Shown here one piece after another: positions 9,527 through 15,950 of a stretch of DNA of 64,000 nt. The position numbers and the translations under genes are program-made. Under the pieces are notes generated by a model. It was given only the letters and a program-made list of their open reading frames with translations. It was not told the DNA's origin and ran no database searches. The DNA comes from Staphylococcus kloosii (GTDB lineage Bacteria > Bacillota > Bacilli > Staphylococcales > Staphylococcaceae): NCBI RefSeq assembly GCF_003019255.1, contig NZ_CP027846.1, forward strand, positions 496,001 through 560,000, written 5' to 3'. Numbering within the stretch: position 1 is the first letter of the stretch; the number at the start of each line of letters is the position of its first letter.

Positions 9527-10323
9527 TTAGTATTCAAGGAGTTAATAAAACGATTCAAGACAAGCCGATTTTAAAAGATATCAATGTTGATATTAAAAAG
9601 GGACGTCTAACTTCCATGATTGGACCTAATGGTGCTGGTAAAAGTACGTTGTTATCGATTATTACACGACTTATAGAGTCTGATAATGGCGAAGTGAAGA
9701 TTGAGGATAAGGCAATCACTGACTATAAAAGTAATGAATTAGCGAAAAAGTTATCGATTTTAAAACAAACGAACCATACAGAATTAAATATCACTGTAGA
9801 GCAATTAGTGGAATTCGGACGTTTTCCATATTGCAAAGGGCGCTTGAAAAAAGAAGACAAAGAACAAGTAGAATACGCGCTCGAAATCTTGCAGTTACAA
9901 GAAATTAGAGATCGTTATTTAAAAACATTATCTGGTGGTCAAAGACAACGTGCATATTTAGCAATGACGATTGCGCAAAATACGGATTATATCTTATTAG
10001 ATGAACCATTAAATAATTTAGATATGAAACATTCTGTACAAATTATGCAAACATTACGTCGACTTGCAAAATCTCTAAATAAAACAATTATCGTGGTTAT
10101 CCATGATATTAATTTCGCTTCTTGTTATTCAGACGATATTATCGCGCTTAAAGATGGAGAAATAGTCGAAGCGAGTGCGAAGGACGATGTTATACAACCC
10201 GATGTATTGAATACGCTATATGATATGGAAGTGCGCATCGAAGATGTTATGGGACAGCGTATTTGCATTTACTTTGATGAAACGACCGTTAACGAGGCGC
10301 CTTATTTAGCACAGACTTTATAA
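9523..10323 (+). CDS. sstC: Siderophore ABC ATPase SstC
   Basis: A 266-residue ATPase of the iron-siderophore class. Walker A is GPNGAGKST, the signature motif is LSGGQRQR, Walker B is YILLDEP followed by LNNLDMKH, and the switch His lies in VIHDIN. The start is TTG, overlapping the sstB stop, with a strong AAAGGAGG eight bases upstream. It powers import through SstA/SstB of ligand delivered by SstD. Confidence 0.9.
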   Translation: MISIQGVNKTIQDKPILKDINVDIKKGRLTSMIGPNGAGKSTLLSIITRLIESDNGEVKIEDKAITDYKSNELAKKLSILKQTNHTELNITVEQLVEFGRFPYCKGRLKKEDKEQVEYALEILQLQEIRDRYLKTLSGGQRQRAYLAMTIAQNTDYILLDEPLNNLDMKHSVQIMQTLRRLAKSLNKTIIVVIHDINFASCYSDDIIALKDGEIVEASAKDDVIQPDVLNTLYDMEVRIEDVMGQRICIYFDETTVNEAPYLAQTL

Positions 10324-10427
10324 AAAGTAACGCTTTGCATTGAAGGGAGTGAGGCCACTTTAAATTTATAACAAGTTTAGGGTGTATATCAGGGGGACAA
10401 AAAATTAAAATATAGAGGAGTTTAGAT

Positions 10428-11465
10428 ATGAAGAAATATGCTTTAATACTTATAGTAGGTTTAATGTTTTTATTAGCAGCTTGTAACAACGGAAAATCGG
10501 GTGACGACAAGGGAACTAAGTCAGAATCGAAAAATGAAACTGTAAAAATTGAAAATAATTACCAAGCAAGTGGTGAGAAAAAAGACGGTAGCGATGCAAA
10601 AGATGTAAAAGAAACTGTCGAAGTACCTAAAAATCCTAAGAATGCAATTGTGTTTGATTATGGGGCATTAGACACATTAAAAGAATTAGGACTTGAAGAT
10701 AAAGTAAAAGGACTACCTAAAGGCGAAGGTAACAAATCGTTACCAGACTTCTTAAGTGACTTTAAAGATGATAAATACATAAACACTGGTAACTTAAAAG
10801 AAGTTAATTTTGACAAAGTAGCAGAAGCTAAACCTGAAGTGATTTTCATTTCTGGTCGAGTAGCAAATCAAAAAAATCTTGATGAATTTAAAAAAGCAGC
10901 ACCAAAAGCTAAAATTGTATACGTTGGTCCAGACGCTAAAAATAGCGTAGATTCGATGAAAGATAGCGCGAAAAAACTTGGACAAATTTATGACAAAGAA
11001 GACGAAGTTAAAGATTTAAATAAAAAACTAGACGATAAGATTGCAGGAATTAAAGAAAAAACTGAAAAAGTAAAAGATAAAAAAGCAATGTTCTTACTAG
11101 TTAATGAAGGTGAATTATCAACATTTGGCGCTGGACAACGTTTCGGTGCAGTTGTATTTGACACTATGGGCTTCAAACCTGCTGATAGTAAAATAAAAGG
11201 CAGCAACCATGGTCAAAACATAACAAATGAATACATTGCTCAGAAAAACCCTGGTATCATCTTTGCGATGGACCGTGGTCAAGTAGTAAGTGGTAATTCT
11301 ACAGCTAAGAAAACATTAAGCAATGATGTTATTAAAAATGTAGATGCAGTGAAAAATAATAAAATCTATGAATTAGATCCAAAATTATGGTACTTCTCAA
11401 CTGGTTCAGTAACAACGTTAACGAAACAAATTGATGAAGTAGAAAAAGCAATGGATAAAAAATAA
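10428..11465 (+). CDS. sstD: Siderophore-binding lipoprotein SstD
   Basis: A 345-residue lipoprotein with lipobox LLAAC (Cys19), a short charged linker, then a FepB/BtuF-type binding fold. Segments KIENNYQ, GEKKDGSDAKDVKETVEVPKNPKN (overlapping pieces) and LDPKLWYFSTGS match remembered S. aureus SstD almost word for word. A 104-base gap separates it from sstC, with its own GAGGAG ribosome-binding site, so separate higher expression is possible. It captures catecholate-type iron complexes at the membrane surface. Confidence 0.93.
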   Translation: MKKYALILIVGLMFLLAACNNGKSGDDKGTKSESKNETVKIENNYQASGEKKDGSDAKDVKETVEVPKNPKNAIVFDYGALDTLKELGLEDKVKGLPKGEGNKSLPDFLSDFKDDKYINTGNLKEVNFDKVAEAKPEVIFISGRVANQKNLDEFKKAAPKAKIVYVGPDAKNSVDSMKDSAKKLGQIYDKEDEVKDLNKKLDDKIAGIKEKTEKVKDKKAMFLLVNEGELSTFGAGQRFGAVVFDTMGFKPADSKIKGSNHGQNITNEYIAQKNPGIIFAMDRGQVVSGNSTAKKTLSNDVIKNVDAVKNNKIYELDPKLWYFSTGSVTTLTKQIDEVEKAMDKK

Positions 11466-11503
11466 TAATGACAAGTAGCATAATTAGTTACACATAAATG
11501 AAT

Positions 11504-11552
11504 AAACACCCTGCAAATTGTCTAGTGGTTAAGACAAATGTAGGGTGTTTGT
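11504..11552. terminator. Terminator after sstD
   Basis: AAACACCCT pairs with AGGGTGTTT, extended inward by TTGTCT/AGACAA. It is followed by T-rich sequence and lies between sstD and a convergent small gene. Confidence 0.85.
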
Positions 11553-11554
11553 TA

Positions 11555-11674
11555 TTACCTAGAAGCACATTCAAAACAATATAAATGATTGTCTTGGTGA
11601 ATGCCATTCAAGAAGCCATCCATACAATATACATTTTTATGACATAGTTCACACTGTCCGACTAATTCTTTCAT
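11555..11674 (-). CDS. Small zinc-ribbon protein, 39 aa
   Basis: A tiny gene: ATG at 11674, GAGGTG six bases upstream on the minus strand, stop at 11555. The 39-residue product has two cysteine pairs, CELC near the N-terminus and CFEC near the C-terminus, spaced as in a small treble-clef or zinc-ribbon fold, with a histidine-containing linker. The four-cysteine pattern and clean ribosome-binding site make it credible. The function is unknown; it may bind zinc and contact nucleic acid or protein. Confidence 0.7.
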   Translation of the reverse strand: MKELVGQCELCHKNVYCMDGFLNGIHQDNHLYCFECASR

Positions 11675-11859
11675 AATAACACCTCATATATGATTCATTT
11701 ATTTGAAGACTTTGTGAATATTTATAATCAATATTATGAATTTTAAACTAAAAAATAACTTAACCGGTTGAAAGTAACGTATTTCAGTATTATAAAGGAG
11801 TTAAGAGCCATTGCATTAACCGTTGTTGATAAAAAATTTAACTAAAGGAGTTAATAATA

Positions 11860-12030
11860 ATGAACAAAAGATACGTTAAAGTTTTTGCTTTATATGCCTT
11901 ATGTAATGTAATTCCACAGTTAGTGACAAAAAGTTTTAAAGTTAAAAAGTCAGTGCCACAAATCCTACTAGGGTATACGCTATTTGCACTAGGTCTTAAA
12001 TACATGACATATTTAAAAATGAATAAATAA
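11860..12030 (+). CDS. Small membrane protein, 56 aa
   Basis: ATG at 11860 with AAAGGAG (11844-11850) nine bases upstream. The product is basic, with a hydrophobic segment near the N-terminus (VFALYALCNVIPQLV) and a second one (ILLGYTLFALGL) before a short polar tail. I do not recognise the family. The upstream DNA shows a sigma-A-like promoter (TTGAAA 11768, TATAAA 11791). It also has a weaker resemblance to the ECF motif found at 12806 (TAACTT-N16-CGTATTT). Confidence 0.6.
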   Translation: MNKRYVKVFALYALCNVIPQLVTKSFKVKKSVPQILLGYTLFALGLKYMTYLKMNK

Positions 12031-12039
12031 TCATATAGA

Positions 12040-12190
12040 TGAAGAGTCTGGGATATCGTAATATTTCCAGACTCTATTTTTATATTGTCAGTATATGATG
12101 GAAGTGAAATAAGTTTTTATTAAGGTTTTTCAACTCTAGTCAATTTTGGTGGGCGAGATATACAATCATTTTATATTCTATCTCGTTCAC
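12040..12190 (-). repeat. Three-hairpin dispersed repeat, copy D (degenerate, inverted)
   Basis: Read on the minus strand the same modules appear in order: GAACGAGAT...ATCTCGCCC, then TTGACTAGAGTTGAAA with a weak return arm, then the AGAGTCTGG/CCAGACTCT hairpin. It fills the space between the convergent 56-aa and DUF488 genes and is the most diverged full copy. Confidence 0.6.
12043..12080 (+). terminator. Terminator after the 56-aa gene
   Basis: AGAGTCTGG pairs with CCAGACTCT and is followed by ATTTTTAT. It is module 3 of the repeat copy in this gap. Confidence 0.75.
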
Positions 12191-12191
12191 T

Positions 12192-12548
12192 TTATTTATT
12201 TTCTAGTAATTCTTTGAGTACGACGGCTTGATTATGTTCCGTATCTTTTGCAGCATAAAGTAGTACTATATCGTTATTCGAACGCGCAATCTCTTGTAAT
12301 TCTTCGAACGCTTCGTTTTGGTCATCATTTTCACGCAATTCCTTTTCATATTTTTCTTTGAACGCTGCATAAAGTTTTGGATCGTGATTAAACCATTTTC
12401 TTAATTCACTCGTTGGAGCGACTTCCTTCAACCAGTGATCCAAATGCGCATCTTCTTTAGAGATACCTCTAGGCCATACTCTATCCACAAGAATACGCGT
12501 CCCTTTATTATCCTTTGCGTCATAAATACGTTTAATTGTAACTGTCAT
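12192..12548 (-). CDS. DUF488 family protein
   Basis: A 118-residue cytoplasmic protein of the DUF488 (YeaO-like) family. Typical motifs are visible: KRIYDAK near the start, the strongly conserved ILVDRVWPRGISK, LDHWLKEVAPTSELRKWF, and LLYAAKDTEHNQAVVL near the end. The biochemical role of the family is not established. GAGGGTG precedes the start on the minus strand. It stands alone between convergent and divergent neighbours and appears complete. Confidence 0.85.
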   Translation of the reverse strand: MTVTIKRIYDAKDNKGTRILVDRVWPRGISKEDAHLDHWLKEVAPTSELRKWFNHDPKLYAAFKEKYEKELRENDDQNEAFEELQEIARSNNDIVLLYAAKDTEHNQAVVLKELLENK

Positions 12549-12714
12549 CTTTTATCACCCTCTATAAATACATTACCCGGAAAATAATAAGTTAAAATTT
12601 ATTAGTCATGAAAGATAGAAATGTATAAGAAATGATTAATGGAGTGTAGGAAAACTAAGAAAATATATTTTTATGAGCTTAGATATAAATTTCCATAATA
12701 GTTTATTGATAATA

Positions 12715-12752
12715 GATGATTGAATTGAAAATACGGTTATATCAAGATTTAT
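12715..12752 (-). repeat. Fragment of the dispersed repeat
   Basis: TGAATTGAAAATACGGTTAT and the following ATCAAG are nearly the reverse complement of the centre of repeat copy A (CTTGATATAAGCGTATTTTC region). Only module 2 survives. Confidence 0.6.
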
Positions 12753-12805
12753 TTACTATGTGTATCTGTTCAATATAAGTTATTTAAATATTTTTTAATA
12801 AAAAG

Positions 12806-12836
12806 TGAACTTAATAAGGAGATAATACGTATATTT
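12806..12836 (+). promoter_or_regulatory. ECF-type promoter of the methionine-repeat gene
   Basis: TGAACTT (12806-12812), a 15-base spacer, then CGTATATTT (12828-12836). Both boxes and the spacing equal those upstream of the sigma-factor gene on the other strand (15598-15627). AAC-type -35 and CGT-type -10 boxes are characteristic of ECF sigma factors. The start codon lies about 145 bases downstream. Confidence 0.7.
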
Positions 12837-12979
12837 TAATGAGTAGAAAACAAAGGGGGCCTTACGCAATAATAATTAGATTTATAGTTTGTTAGCAAGT
12901 TACTTTTTTAGCGTAAGAATTAGATATTTAAACAACATGAATAAAGCATAATAAAAATAAAAAAAAGGGGTGCGGATTT

Positions 12980-13858
12980 ATGAATAATAAATTATTAGTA
13001 TTTTCATCTTCAGCGTTAGCGACAGGTTTACTATTAGGATTAGGAACAAGTGGTGCAGCACATGCAGATACGACGATGAATCAAGACAACATGAATGAAA
13101 ATATGAATCAAAAAGATATGATGATGAATCAAGGTAATATGGGCAACATGAATGGAAATATGAATCAAAAAGCTATGATGAACCAAGGTAACATGGGTGA
13201 CATGAACGGTAACATGAATCAAAAAGCTATGACGATGAACCAAGGTAACATGGGTGACATGAACGGTAACATGAATCAAAAAGATATGATGATGAACCAA
13301 GGTAAGATGGACAACATGAATGGTAACATGAATCAAAAAGATATGATGATGAATCAAGGTAACATGGGCGACATGAATGGAAACATGAACCAAAAAGGTA
13401 TGATGAATCAAGGTAACATGTGGAACATGAACAATAACATGAACGGCAATATGACTCAAAAAACAATGATGCCATATTATAACTATAATGGTTATACGAC
13501 ATATGATGGTCAATTCACGCAAGATTATGATTTCGTAAGAGCGTTAAAATACGATAACGCCATGATTGATGGTTACAAAGTTAATTCAGCGACTACCGAT
13601 AAAGATGTAGCTTCTAGTAAGCATGTTGATGATACAATGGTAGATATGAATAAAGATGGTCAAGTCGTGCATATTTCATTTAAAACAAAAGCACATACAG
13701 TAAGTAAAGATATGTTCAAAAAAGCACACATGTCTAACCATATGTCTAATGAAGGTAATACAGATAGTGGTTCTTATATCACTTACAAAACTAACAACGG
13801 CATGTATACTGCATATTTCGATGACCAAGGCTACTTAATGAAAATTATGATTGGTTAA
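12980..13858 (+). CDS. Exported methionine/asparagine-repeat protein with IsaB-like C-terminal domain
   Basis: A 292-residue protein. A signal peptide ends at AHA-D (about residue 29). Residues 42-157 are six tandem units of 18-22 residues, of the type MNQKDMMMNQGNMGDMNGN; 34 of these 116 residues are Met. From PYYNYNGYTTYDGQF (about 165) to the end the protein resembles the IsaB-like protein at 4111, including the YDFVRALKYDNAMIDGY segment. It has no cysteine, sortase signal or membrane anchor, so it should be secreted or loosely wall-bound. Dense methionines can bind Cu(I)/Ag(I) or scavenge oxidants; either role is inference. AAGGGG lies about ten bases before the ATG. The promoter matches that of the neighbouring ECF sigma gene. 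Confidence 0.85.
   Translation: MNNKLLVFSSSALATGLLLGLGTSGAAHADTTMNQDNMNENMNQKDMMMNQGNMGNMNGNMNQKAMMNQGNMGDMNGNMNQKAMTMNQGNMGDMNGNMNQKDMMMNQGKMDNMNGNMNQKDMMMNQGNMGDMNGNMNQKGMMNQGNMWNMNNNMNGNMTQKTMMPYYNYNGYTTYDGQFTQDYDFVRALKYDNAMIDGYKVNSATTDKDVASSKHVDDTMVDMNKDGQVVHISFKTKAHTVSKDMFKKAHMSNHMSNEGNTDSGSYITYKTNNGMYTAYFDDQGYLMKIMIG
13103..13450 (+). repeat. In-frame tandem repeats encoding Met/Asn-rich units
   Basis: Six imperfect units of 54-66 bases, recognisable by AACATGAATCAAAAAG followed by ATGATGAAYCAAGGTAACAT. Length differences are multiples of three, so the frame is kept. Such arrays are prone to copy-number change. Confidence 0.85.
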
Positions 13859-13861
13859 TAG

Positions 13862-13892
13862 AAAAAGAGTCTCTGATGAGGCTCTTTTTTTA
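13862..13892 (+). terminator. Terminator of the methionine-repeat gene
   Basis: AAAGAGTC pairs (one G-T) with GGCTCTTT across an 8-nt loop and is followed by T residues. Confidence 0.75.
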
Positions 13893-14008
13893 TGTGGTTA
13901 GTAATTGACTGAATCGAAAATACGCTTGTAACAAGCTGCTTTCAACTCTAGTTAGGGGCTAAAATACAAAACCTTCTTATAAAAATAAGGCTTTTGTCTC
14001 GCTCCTTT
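13862..14008 (-). repeat. Three-hairpin dispersed repeat, copy C (inverted)
   Basis: On the minus strand, module 1 (GAGACAAAAGCCTTATTTTT...TTTTGTA) starts near 14008. Module 2 (ACTAGAGTTGAAAGCAGCTT...TTTTCGATTCAGTCA) follows, and module 3 (GAGCC...GACTC) ends at 13862. Module 3 doubles as the terminator of the methionine-repeat gene. Confidence 0.7.
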
Positions 14009-14120
14009 TCTTATTAATACTATTTGATTTTGAAACATTCATAATACAAATGAATTTTACATATCAAAAAGGGACCACATTAAGTCGTGATCCCATTTAA
14101 AATGCATTATAAAGTGTTTA

Positions 14121-14966
14121 TTATACTTTGCTACTAGCCATAATCATTTGCCCTTTAGGCTTATCATTATTGGGAGAAGGTTCTAACGTTAATGCAATCG
14201 TGTCCTCTTTATCGATATTCATATGACTTAAATCTGCTACGGCCATTCCTTTGTTATTAGTAGTTGCTAATGTAGCTGCTGCGTGTGGTTTGTCATTTTT
14301 TATTACCCAAACCTGGTAGACTTCGTTACCTTTTGTAGCTTTAATATTATTAGCTTCAACCATTAACTTACTATTGTCTTTGTTATTGGAAACATAAGCA
14401 TGCCCGTTAGTTTCATCTTTACTTTTTGTCATAGGTTTTAATGACATTGAATGAGCTTTATCTTTATTAATCATTGCAGTGTTCTGTTTAGTTGAACTTT
14501 TATGATTAAAATACTGCATGCCATTACCTATTAATGATAATAATAAAATTGCTGCCATGATGATAAGAGGAATTTGAGAACGTATCCCTTTCTTCTTACG
14601 ATATTTATTATCTGATTGTGTCGTGTCTTTGTCATAACGAGTTGAGTCTGAACTGCGATGACTATTTTGATGTGTCTGTGTATATTTTTTAGCGTGATTT
14701 TTATTATCAATAGGTTCGCTTTCAGTATCAGTTGATGCATCGTTGCGTTCTTCAATTACTGTGCTTAATATACGTTTTTTCATATCTTTTGGTGGTTCTA
14801 CTTCTTTATTACTGTAAGGAAGAATATCGTGAAGAACTGCTATTTCGTCCAAAGCTTCATTATATTCAGATGATACTTTTAATTCATGTTCAACATGTGC
14901 TTTTTCACTTTCACATAACTTATCGTTGAAATAATCATATATAATATCGACTTTGTTATCTTTCAT
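14121..14966 (-). CDS. Membrane anti-sigma factor, RskA-like
   Basis: 281 residues. A helical cytoplasmic N-terminal part (about 1-75) resembles anti-sigma domains but lacks the HxxxCxxC zinc motif; only one Cys is present. A polar linker follows, then a single membrane segment (about 132-150) and an external RskA-type domain starting at NEVYQVWVIKNDKPHAAATL. The gene overlaps the sigma gene by 11 bases, the usual arrangement for a cognate regulator. The ATG at 14966 is chosen over an upstream GTG at 14975, which would sit on the Shine-Dalgarno sequence. It is expected to hold the sigma factor inactive until an extracytoplasmic signal triggers release, possibly by proteolysis. Confidence 0.82.
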   Translation of the reverse strand: MKDNKVDIIYDYFNDKLCESEKAHVEHELKVSSEYNEALDEIAVLHDILPYSNKEVEPPKDMKKRILSTVIEERNDASTDTESEPIDNKNHAKKYTQTHQNSHRSSDSTRYDKDTTQSDNKYRKKKGIRSQIPLIIMAAILLLSLIGNGMQYFNHKSSTKQNTAMINKDKAHSMSLKPMTKSKDETNGHAYVSNNKDNSKLMVEANNIKATKGNEVYQVWVIKNDKPHAAATLATTNNKGMAVADLSHMNIDKEDTIALTLEPSPNNDKPKGQMIMASSKV

Positions 14967-15525
14967 TTTCTTCACTCTCCCTTCTTAAAATATTTTTTAA
15001 ATAATCGTTTAAATGTTTAATTGATAACCTTAATCTACTCTTTACCGTGCCTAGAGGCATTTTTAATTTATCGGCAATTTCTTGTTGGCTTAAGCCTTTA
15101 AAATAAAATAAGGAAATGATTGTTTGTTGGTCCTTACTTAAATATGAAATAATCTTTTGTAATTCCTCGGAACATTCCTTATCTAATAAATCATATTCCG
15201 GTGGGCTATTTGTTTCTATACCGTGAAATTCTTCGTCAAAACTGCGCTCTATATCTTTTCTTTGTCGCAAAATATCTATGGCTCTATTACGACATAGCGT
15301 AATGAGCCAAGTCGATAACTTACCTTTTTCAGGTTTGAAAATAGCTTTTTGATGCCAAATTTTCATAAATATATCCTGTAAGACCTCTTCACTTGATTGC
15401 TGGTCTTGAGTGATTTTATAAGCTAAATTATATAACAATGATTCATAACGATCATAAAGCTTTTCCAAGCTCGCACTGTCTTTGTGCTCTACAATTAGCT
15501 GATAAAGCTCATTTTCATCTAGCAT
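14956..15525 (-). CDS. ECF RNA polymerase sigma factor
   Basis: A 189-residue sigma-70 family protein with only regions 2 and 4. Region 2 runs from LYDRYESLLYNLAYKIT through SEEVLQDIFMKIW. Region 4 is LSKDQQTIISLFYFKGLSQQ followed by the helix-turn-helix KMPLGTVKSRLRLSIKHL. The layout, with an overlapping RskA-type anti-sigma gene, recalls SigK/RskA of actinobacteria. The start at 15525 follows AAGGAGGGG; the longer frame beginning at 15573 includes that ribosome site and is rejected. An ECF-type motif upstream suggests autoregulation. It is distinct from S. aureus SigS, which is shorter and lacks this partner. Confidence 0.88.
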   Translation of the reverse strand: MLDENELYQLIVEHKDSASLEKLYDRYESLLYNLAYKITQDQQSSEEVLQDIFMKIWHQKAIFKPEKGKLSTWLITLCRNRAIDILRQRKDIERSFDEEFHGIETNSPPEYDLLDKECSEELQKIISYLSKDQQTIISLFYFKGLSQQEIADKLKMPLGTVKSRLRLSIKHLNDYLKNILRRESEENER

Positions 15526-15597
15526 TTTTTCCCCTCCTTGTTGAAAAATCAACAAAACACCTAAATTAACCACATAAATTTATAGCATGCTGTAATA

Positions 15598-15627
15598 AAT
15601 ATACGTATTAAAAAAAGAAAAAGTTCA
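15598..15627 (-). promoter_or_regulatory. ECF-type promoter of the sigma gene
   Basis: On the minus strand TGAACTT (15627-15621), a 15-base spacer, then CGTATATTT (15605-15597). It matches the promoter of the methionine-repeat gene in both boxes and spacing. The start codon lies about 75 bases downstream. The -35 box also forms part of a 12-bp inverted repeat. Confidence 0.65.
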
Positions 15628-15648
15628 TCATACCGGATGAACTTTTTT
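15619..15648. repeat. Perfect 12-bp inverted repeat
   Basis: AAAAAGTTCATC and GATGAACTTTTT flank a 6-base centre (ATACCG). It looks like an intrinsic terminator, yet both flanking genes point away from it, so nothing obvious is terminated. It overlaps the -35 box of the sigma promoter. Confidence 0.8.
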
Positions 15649-15950
15649 AAGATGCATTGCTCAAAATATTAAAATACAACTCATTATGAACTTAAAAGAG
15701 TGCAAAATACCAATAAAAACCTTTAGCGATAATTTAAATAAAGGGAGATAGGAATAAAATTTTAATGATAAACGACGTAAAATGTCTTCAATTCTGAAAT
15801 TTGAGTATCTTTTTAATAAACTTAAATTATGAAACCAAACAAATATAAAAGTAGGAATAGGATTTTTTGTGAATATATAGGTTGTTGAATGGTTTATATT
15901 ACTATTCTATAATTATGATAAATAGTTAAAAATAAGAAAAGGTGACTCAT
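15649..15950. other. AT-rich spacer, no gene seen
   Basis: It contains the presumed promoter of the nuclease-helicase cassette just before 15951. Only short frames without convincing ribosome-binding sites were found. Confidence 0.5.

Larger units (their letters stand above)
12549..12979. other. Regulatory region of the methionine-repeat gene
   Basis: It holds a remnant of the dispersed repeat (12715-12752), the ECF-type promoter (12806-12836) and then an untranslated leader of about 140 bases. The leader contains distant complementary arms CTTACGC (12861-12867) and GCGTAAG (12911-12917). No supported reading frame lies in the leader. Confidence 0.55.

Noticed and set aside
12840..12896. 18-codon frame starting at ATG 12840 in the leader of the methionine-repeat gene
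   Set aside because: It begins just after the -10 box, has no correctly spaced ribosome site and encodes nothing recognisable.
13040..13522. Long minus-strand open frame rich in His and Val opposite the methionine-repeat gene
   Set aside because: It is the shadow of ATG/AAC/CAA-rich repeat codons read on the other strand; it has no ribosome site, and codon bias explains the openness.
15747..15830. Short frames after an AAGGGAGA site near 15742
   Set aside because: The frames are 10-20 codons and the site is spaced too far from any ATG; treated as non-coding.
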